20,377 nt of DNA, from NCBI GenBank assembly GCA_045122895.1, contig JBGVIE010000002.1, forward strand, positions 1 to 20,377. Direction: 5' to 3'. Position numbers and translations under genes: made by a program. The notes under the pieces were generated by a model that searched no databases, was not told the origin of the DNA, and saw only the letters and a program-made list of their open reading frames with translations. Of the stretch, positions 16,071-20,377 are shown one piece after another. Source of the stretch: RGIG1934 sp045122895. Lineage in GTDB: Bacteria > Bacillota > Clostridia > Lachnospirales > Lachnospiraceae. Positions within the stretch are counted from its first letter, which is position 1. Every line of letters starts with the position of its first letter.

Positions 16071-16467
16071 TGCAGTAGGAAGGATATTTAGTATTTTTAT
16101 GGCTGCTATACTTATGTTTATTGTGCCTGTGTATATTGTATATGAGAGAAAGCAGGAGACGGTTCAGACATATGTATTATCTGAGACTATATACTTTGTT
16201 GACAATGTATCAAATACGGGAAAGCTTACCAAGAATATGTACTTAGAGTATGCAAAAAAAATCGATTCAGTTTTATCTGCGGGTAAAATAAATATGACAG
16301 TTGTGAGATGTGACAGTGAAGGTAATGAAGAATATATTGACACTGATTTGAAGTCAGGATTAATGACAGATGATAAGATTGAACTTCTTAAGAATGATTA
16401 TATACGAGTGACGGTAAGCAGGGAAGATGACATAATAGCATATTATGGGGGTGTTATAAAACAGTGA
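16063..16467 (+). CDS. Single-helix membrane-anchored protein of Tad-like cluster
   Basis: 134 residues with one N-terminal membrane helix (about 8-27, IFSIFMAAILMFIVPVYIVY) and a soluble domain probably outside the membrane. The start is TTG 16063, the first possible start after an in-frame stop at 16057. No properly spaced ribosome-binding site is seen, and the overlap with the previous gene suggests translational coupling. The soluble part contains FVDNVSNTGKLTKNMYLEYAKKI, a segment resembling the helical start of TadE/TadF-type pseudopilins, but I do not recognise a family. It overlaps the next gene by four bases. Confidence 0.7.
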   Translation: MSDAVGRIFSIFMAAILMFIVPVYIVYERKQETVQTYVLSETIYFVDNVSNTGKLTKNMYLEYAKKIDSVLSAGKINMTVVRCDSEGNEEYIDTDLKSGLMTDDKIELLKNDYIRVTVSREDDIIAYYGGVIKQ

Positions 16468-17009
16468 AAATCACACATTTTTCTGTAGTCTTTTTGTGTG
16501 TATTTCTTCCGTTTGCAGTTCTTATACACCTCGATAACAGGATATCATCTAAACAGACAATATATAATGAACAGATAAACAGGATTATGGACAGAGTTGT
16601 TACGGACGCATTGTATCTATCTTATGATGAGGATATTCATCTTGACGATTTGGCGAGAAATATTAACGAATTATCATCAAGAGCAATATACGGCACAAAG
16701 AGTCAAACGGATTTAGTTAAGGGTAAAATAATGTTTATCATATATACGCAGGATGATGGCTTCTATGTGTTTCGTGAAGGAGAGTGGAGTCAGAAAATCC
16801 CGTATGAATACGATGAACATACAAAAAAGGTTATTCAGATAAGTAAATACATAGATTCATTAATCGACAAATATGGTTATAAGACACTTATTCCTTATAA
16901 TGATGGAGAGGATTATAAGAATACGATACATAAGGATTGTGTACTTACATTTTTTAAACAGGCCGGAGGATATTATTGCTTTTCCGGGGCAAGAGTAATA
17001 ACAGAATAA
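16464..17009 (+). CDS. Single-helix membrane-anchored protein, last gene of Tad-like cluster
   Basis: 181 residues with one N-terminal membrane helix (about 6-22, FSVVFLCVFLPFAVLIH), followed by a long amphipathic helix region (NRISSKQTIYNEQINRIMDRV) and a beta-rich C-terminal domain. The layout is that of a pseudopilin-like or TadE-like minor subunit. The GTG start overlaps the previous stop by four bases, with only a distant GGGGGTG upstream, so it is probably translated by coupling. Family not recognised. No terminator is evident between it and hisS. Confidence 0.7.
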   Translation: MKITHFSVVFLCVFLPFAVLIHLDNRISSKQTIYNEQINRIMDRVVTDALYLSYDEDIHLDDLARNINELSSRAIYGTKSQTDLVKGKIMFIIYTQDDGFYVFREGEWSQKIPYEYDEHTKKVIQISKYIDSLIDKYGYKTLIPYNDGEDYKNTIHKDCVLTFFKQAGGYYCFSGARVITE

Positions 17010-17017
17010 TCTTTTGC

Positions 17018-17041
17018 TTGACTTTTTCTGTCATATATCTG
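17018..17041 (+). promoter_or_regulatory. Possible promoter of hisS
   Basis: TTGACT at 17018-17023 is a good -35 box. The -10 box is unclear: an AT-rich AAAATATT lies 18-20 bases downstream. Only 79 bases separate the previous stop from hisS, too little for a T-box leader. Confidence 0.35.
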
Positions 17042-17088
17042 AAAATATTACGTGAAGAATTACGTAGATTTGGAAAGGATATAGTATC

Positions 17089-18330
17089 ATGAAGATTACA
17101 ACAGTAAAAGGAACTAATGATTATTTACCAAAAGAGGTGCTCATAAGAGATTATTTACAGTCTGTTATTCTTAGAACATATCAGTCATATGGTTTTGAGA
17201 GAATTATGACACCTATTATTGAAGATATAGAGAACTTAGATAAGAGTGAAGGTGGAGAAAATTTGGGCTTGATTTTCAAAGTGTTAAAAAGAGGAGACAA
17301 GCTCAGGAAGGCGCTGGATTCACAGAATGAAAAAGACTTATCGGACATCGGACTTAGATATGATCTTACGTTACCGCTTACAAGATATTATGCTAACAAC
17401 AGAGCTAATCTTGTAGCACCATTTAAGTGTATTCAGATGGATAAGGTATATAGAGCAGAAAGACCACAGAAAGGAAGACTCAGAGAATTCGTACAGTGTG
17501 ATATTGATATCATCGGAATGAAGTCATCAAATGCTGAGGTTGAACTTATTAACACAACTGCGCATGCACTTATGAATATTGGAATTAAGAATTTCAGAAT
17601 TAAAATTAATGACAGAGCATTACTTAGAGCTATTCTTACAAAGGCAGGATTTGAAGAGGAACAGCTTGACAGCGTGTGTATATCATTTGATAAGTTAGAT
17701 AAGATAGGTGCAGAGGGTGTTAAGGAGGAATTGACATCAAAGGAATTTAGTGCTGACGCAATTGACAATCTTATGAAAGTGTTAGAGAAAGCACCACTCA
17801 CACTTGAACAGGCAAGAGAATATGTGGGAGATATCTCGAGTATTGAGAGTCTTACCAACATTATGTCGGCAGTTTCTGAAATATCAGATGGTAAATACGA
17901 TGTAGTCTACGATATGACACTTGTAAGAGGTCAAGGATATTACACAGGTACTGTATTTGAAGTAGAGAGCCCTGATTTCAGAGGAGCTATTGCAGGTGGA
18001 GGAAGATATGATAATCTTATAGGTAAGTTCCTCAACGAAGATGTGCCGGCAGTAGGATTTTCAATTGGCTTCGAGAGAATATTTGGTATTCTTATGGAAA
18101 GCGGATTCAAGATTCCTGATCAGAAAAAGAGATTAGCAGTGATTTATGATGCCAGCGATATAAAGAGCGCATTAAAGGTGGCAGATTCATTTAGAGAAGA
18201 ATACGATGTAGCGTTATATGAGAAGGTAAAAAAAGTTGGAAAGCTTATTGATAAGCTTGAAAATGCCGGTTTTGATGGATTCTATATAGTTGATCAGTCA
18301 GAGGAGATTAAATTATTTGATGCTAAGTAA
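17089..18330 (+). CDS. hisS: Histidyl-tRNA synthetase
   Basis: Class II synthetase that charges tRNA-His. Motif 1 region VKGTNDYLPKE near the start is followed by the substrate loop LRYDLTLPLTRYYA and motif 2 YRAERPQKGRLREFVQCDID. The histidine-binding RGQGYYTGTVFE and AGGGRYD come next, then motif 3 AVGFSIGFERI, and a C-terminal anticodon-binding domain. Two differences: the usual RGLDYY reads RGQGYY, and the last domain ends early (413 residues, with roughly 20 fewer residues at the C-terminus than E. coli HisRS). The anchor arginine and the two tyrosines are kept, so it should be active. ATG at 17089 follows GGAAAGGA. It overlaps apbE by 11 bases. Confidence 0.93.
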   Translation: MKITTVKGTNDYLPKEVLIRDYLQSVILRTYQSYGFERIMTPIIEDIENLDKSEGGENLGLIFKVLKRGDKLRKALDSQNEKDLSDIGLRYDLTLPLTRYYANNRANLVAPFKCIQMDKVYRAERPQKGRLREFVQCDIDIIGMKSSNAEVELINTTAHALMNIGIKNFRIKINDRALLRAILTKAGFEEEQLDSVCISFDKLDKIGAEGVKEELTSKEFSADAIDNLMKVLEKAPLTLEQAREYVGDISSIESLTNIMSAVSEISDGKYDVVYDMTLVRGQGYYTGTVFEVESPDFRGAIAGGGRYDNLIGKFLNEDVPAVGFSIGFERIFGILMESGFKIPDQKKRLAVIYDASDIKSALKVADSFREEYDVALYEKVKKVGKLIDKLENAGFDGFYIVDQSEEIKLFDAK

Positions 18331-19366
18331 GAATAGAAGAGCATTGACATTAGCAGCGACGTATGTATTTGCGTCGCTGTTGTTGTCAGGATGCGAAAAA
18401 GAACAAAAAACTATTTCTAAAGATTTCTATGCTATGGATACATATATGAGTATTACATGTGAGGGAAAGAACAGTCAAGAGGCAGTTGAGACTTCAATAA
18501 ACAGAATAGAGAATCTTGAAAAAGAATTATCTGTTACTATAGAAAACAGTGAAGTAAGAAGAATAAATAACGGAGAAAAAGTTGTGATATCAGAAGATGT
18601 AAAATATCTTCTTGATAGAAGCGTTGATATATATGATAAAACAAAGGGAGCTTTTGACATTGCACTGTATCCGCTGATTGAGAGGTGGGGATTTAGAACA
18701 GGAGAACTTGACATACCGGATAATAGTGAAATAAAAGATTACTTAAAAGTGTGTAAAACATCGAACCTTAGGTACAAAAAAGGCGATGAGGAGATAGATT
18801 TAGCAGAAGGTCAGGGGATAGATTTTGGCGGAATTGCAAAGGGGTATGCTTCTGATGAGGTTGTGAAAATATTAAGGAATAAGAATATAGACAGTGCATA
18901 TATGTCACTTGGTGGCAATGTTTATTGTATGGGATTGAAATCAGATAACACAAAATGGAGAGTTGGAATTATTAATCCGCTAAAACCAGATGATACAGGT
19001 TCATTACTTGGTGTGGTATCTGTAAAAGACAAAGCGGTAGTTACTTCGGGTGGATACGAAAGATATCTGGAAGATGAACAGACAGGTAAGAGATATCATC
19101 ACATAATAGATCCCGATACAGGGTATCCTGCTGATAAAGATTTGCTATCGGTTACAATAGTGTGTGAAAGTGGTGTTATGGCGGATGGATTATCAACTGC
19201 CTGTTATGTTCTGGGATTTGAAAAGGCTGTTGAGTATTGGAAACTATATGGGAAAGAAGATAAATTCGATATAATTATGATGACAGAAGATGAAAAAATA
19301 TATGTGACTAAGGGAGTAGAGGATGTATTTGAAAGTGAGTCTGAATATAGCGTCATAGAGCACTGA
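18320..19366 (+). CDS. apbE: FAD:protein FMN transferase (ApbE lipoprotein)
   Basis: Extracytoplasmic enzyme that moves FMN from FAD onto a Thr/Ser of target flavoproteins. From ATG 18320 the N-terminus is a lipoprotein signal with lipobox LLSGC (Cys25), so the protein is anchored to the outer face of the membrane. Family motifs: MDTYMSI, GAFDIALYPL, FGGIAKGY (169-176), MSLGGN, TSGGYERY, HIIDPDTGYP (261-270) and MADGLSTA, with metal/FAD-binding acids present. Start choice: an upstream TTG at 18290 is not needed; GAGGAG at 18301 lies 13 bases from ATG 18320, which gives a proper signal peptide. It overlaps hisS by 11 bases. Its target protein is not encoded in the window. Confidence 0.94.
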   Translation: MLSKNRRALTLAATYVFASLLLSGCEKEQKTISKDFYAMDTYMSITCEGKNSQEAVETSINRIENLEKELSVTIENSEVRRINNGEKVVISEDVKYLLDRSVDIYDKTKGAFDIALYPLIERWGFRTGELDIPDNSEIKDYLKVCKTSNLRYKKGDEEIDLAEGQGIDFGGIAKGYASDEVVKILRNKNIDSAYMSLGGNVYCMGLKSDNTKWRVGIINPLKPDDTGSLLGVVSVKDKAVVTSGGYERYLEDEQTGKRYHHIIDPDTGYPADKDLLSVTIVCESGVMADGLSTACYVLGFEKAVEYWKLYGKEDKFDIIMMTEDEKIYVTKGVEDVFESESEYSVIEH

Positions 19367-19409
19367 TTTGCATCAGCAATTAATTGCTCTGGTATGGAGG
19401 AGGTAGCAG

Positions 19410-19775
19410 ATGAAGAAAAATGATGTTTTGTTAATTGCAGTTATCTTATCTGTTGCAGGAGTATTATATATGTATTCGTATTATAATCAGGGCAGGGGAG
19501 CTGATTATGTAGAGATTACAATAGATGGAAAAAAATATTCAAGCTACAGCCTGGATGAGGACAGGGAAATAGTAATTCATGAAGGTGAGGATTATAATAA
19601 GCTTGTGATAAAGGATAAGAGAATTTATATGGAAGAGGCTAACTGCAGAGATGAGTACTGTGTTAATCAGGGAGTTAAATGTAAGAACGGCGATACAATA
19701 ATATGTCTGCCACATAGATTAGCCGTATCAGTTAAGAAAAGTGGGAGCAAAGATGTGGATGTTATAGCGAAATAG
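19410..19775 (+). CDS. NusG domain II-containing membrane protein
   Basis: 121 residues: one N-terminal membrane helix (about 6-23) and a small beta domain of the NusG_II type, found in clostridia next to ApbE and membrane transporters of the Gx/HepS-like family. The conserved cysteines C79, C84, C91 and C99 and the CxxxxCVNQG...IICLPHRLAV pattern are present. The exact role is unknown; association with flavin or redox membrane systems is the usual inference. ATG follows GGAGGAGGT five bases away. The last gene before a terminator. The membrane partner often found downstream is absent here. Confidence 0.85.
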   Translation: MKKNDVLLIAVILSVAGVLYMYSYYNQGRGADYVEITIDGKKYSSYSLDEDREIVIHEGEDYNKLVIKDKRIYMEEANCRDEYCVNQGVKCKNGDTIICLPHRLAVSVKKSGSKDVDVIAK

Positions 19776-19803
19776 TGTGAAAAATTAAAGAGGATTTTAA
19801 GGT

Positions 19804-19890
19804 ATGCAAAAACTGACAGCAAAGGCAAGTATCTTACAACACACAATTAGCACTGGTAAAACAGTGCTAATTTGTTTTATACAGCATTAA
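19804..19890 (+). pseudogene. 28-codon ORF, possible relic of a deleted downstream gene
   Basis: ATG at 19804 with AGAGGA eight bases upstream opens a frame of 28 codons, beginning MQKLTAKASILQH and ending at TAA 19888-19890. The terminator hairpin 19845-19877 lies inside it. In related loci a Gx-type transporter gene often follows ApbE and NusG-II, so this could be what is left of its start after a deletion. It could also be chance. Evidence is thin. Confidence 0.3.
19845..19878 (+). terminator. Rho-independent terminator after the hisS-apbE-NusG-II group
   Basis: AATTAGCACTG (19845-19855) pairs with CAGTGCTAATT (19862-19872), 11 bp with a GTAAAA loop, followed by TGTTTT. Confidence 0.85.
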
Positions 19891-19962
19891 AAATGAGAAT
19901 ATTAACTAATTATATGCTTGGCTCTTAAAAGTTACAAAAAGACAATAATACGTACACCTCAC

Positions 19963-19991
19963 TTGACAGGAGACATATAAGATTCCATAAA
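19963..19991 (+). promoter_or_regulatory. Candidate upstream promoter with perfect -35 box
   Basis: TTGACA at 19963-19968, 17-base spacer, CATAAA at 19986-19991. The -10 is weak. If used, it would give a leader of about 360 bases before the gene at 20357. Confidence 0.3.
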
Positions 19992-20044
19992 ATTCATATA
20001 CATATAGATACATATATATATTGATTAATATTTTTATAGTGTCA

Positions 20045-20073
20045 TTTATGACATTTGAGTGTTGTTTATGACA
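20045..20073 (+). promoter_or_regulatory. Paired direct repeats, candidate activator-binding site
   Basis: TTTATGACA occurs at 20045-20053 and again at 20065-20073, exactly 20 bases apart (about two helical turns). The first copy is also part of the inverted repeat TGTCATTTATGACA. They lie from about -70 to -42 relative to the start of the promoter at 20080-20108, the usual place for an activator. The regulator is unknown. Confidence 0.5.
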
Positions 20074-20079
20074 AGTCTA

Positions 20080-20108
20080 TTGATTTGTGCCTACTAAATT
20101 GATATAAC
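20080..20108 (+). promoter_or_regulatory. Probable promoter of the gene starting at 20357
   Basis: TTGATT (20080-20085) and TATAAC (20103-20108) with a 17-base spacer. Transcription would begin near 20115, giving a leader of about 240 bases. Confidence 0.55.
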
Positions 20109-20134
20109 AATATTAGGTTAACTAAGTAAAATAT

Positions 20135-20219
20135 TAACTATAAAAAATCATGTCTTACAACGATATTTTAAATATCGTAAATATTCATAGGTAAAGACGA
20201 GACTATGATTTAATAGTTA
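20135..20219 (+). ncRNA. Structured leader element upstream of the gene at 20357
   Basis: Three complementary stretches nest in order: TAACTAT (20135-20141) with ATAGTTA (20213-20219), AAATCAT (20145-20151) with ATGATTT (20205-20211), and GTCTTAC (20152-20158) with GTAAAGAC (20191-20198, one bulged base). A bulge of six bases (GAGACT) lies on the right side. Inside is a further hairpin ACGATATTTTAAATATCGT (20160-20178). The pairing is seen directly; a regulatory RNA role is inferred. It matches no riboswitch class I know. Confidence 0.45.
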
Positions 20220-20356
20220 TAATGATCCTCAAGAGGGTATTAAAATCTACAATATAGAGATTTGGGGAAGTAAGAGTTGAAAAACATAAGCCGGATTATA
20301 ATGGTGTGAGATAGGGAGATAACTAATTAATTTTAATTTAAGAGAGGATGATTTTT

Positions 20357-20377
20357 ATGAGAAAGAAAATTACAGCA
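20357..20377 (+). CDS. Start of an unknown gene (3' partial)
   Basis: ATG after AGAGAGGATGA, reading MRKKITA up to the window edge. The basic start suits a signal peptide or a membrane protein, but seven residues are too few to say more. Its long, structured leader and paired repeats suggest it is strongly regulated. Confidence 0.65.

Noticed and set aside
17010..17088. T-box leader upstream of hisS
   Set aside because: Only 79 bases are available, with no T-box core sequence and no terminator stem.
19383..19396. AGCAATTAATTGCT-like palindrome just before the NusG-II gene
   Set aside because: A perfect but AT-rich short palindrome near the ribosome-binding site; it shares 11 bases (ATCAGCAATTA) with the leader at about 10796-10806, but this could easily be chance.
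1..20377. CRISPR arrays, insertion sequences, tRNA or rRNA genes, phage or attachment sites
   Set aside because: No regularly spaced repeats, transposase or integrase frames, cloverleaf sequences or rRNA stretches were found on either strand.

Overview
The window looks like a chromosomal segment of a low-GC, monoderm Firmicute, most likely a Lachnospiraceae-type Clostridium relative. The grounds are AT-rich DNA with AGA/ATA-rich codon use, strong GGAGG ribosome-binding sites, a dgt-dnaG-rpoD-trmK gene order, a type A-like RNase P RNA, and pyrB followed by a separate pyrI regulatory subunit. Genus and species cannot be told from the sequence. There are no tRNA or rRNA genes, insertion sequences, CRISPR arrays or phage genes.

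Layout. (1) 1-473 is the 3' end of a signalling protein: the tail of an HD-GYP-like domain followed by an intact receiver domain. (2) 624-1346 is deoD. (3) 1438-7809 is a housekeeping run, dgt, dnaG, rpoD (major sigma factor), trmK and a TGS-domain uridine kinase-like protein. (4) rnpB lies at about 7861-8221. (5) A membrane-anchored polysaccharide deacetylase at 8272-9204 converges, across a strong two-way terminator, on (6) pyrB-pyrI on the minus strand. (7) Divergent from pyrB is an eight-gene cluster at about 10851-17009. It has two ParA/TadZ-like proteins, a CpaF/TadA-type ATPase, a tandem TadB-TadC-like membrane protein, and four small proteins each with one N-terminal membrane helix, one of only 48 residues. 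(8) hisS, apbE and a NusG domain II protein follow at 17089-19775. (9) From 19776 to the end the DNA is almost gene-free, with a terminator, promoters, a paired direct repeat and a structured leader ahead of a gene that starts at 20357.

How the genes work together. dgt/dnaG/rpoD/trmK is a macromolecular-synthesis group (dNTP control, priming, transcription initiation, tRNA modification). deoD, pyrBI and the uridine kinase-like gene belong to nucleotide metabolism. The 10.85-17.0 kb cluster has the core of a Tad/type IV-filament machine (motor plus membrane platform plus TadZ-like localiser), but within this window it has no prepilin peptidase, no secretin, and no protein with the usual prepilin cleavage motif. 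It is the best candidate here for a poorly described system. ApbE (flavin transfer) and the NusG-II protein are common neighbours in flavin/redox loci, but the membrane partner I would expect downstream is absent and only a 28-codon ORF remains.

The most unusual features are the Tad-like cluster with its mostly non-ATG starts (possibly an ACG start for the first gene), its hidden 48-residue membrane protein, and the regulatory stretch at 20045-20356, where paired TTTATGACA repeats sit just upstream of a promoter and a three-tier stem structure lies in the leader.
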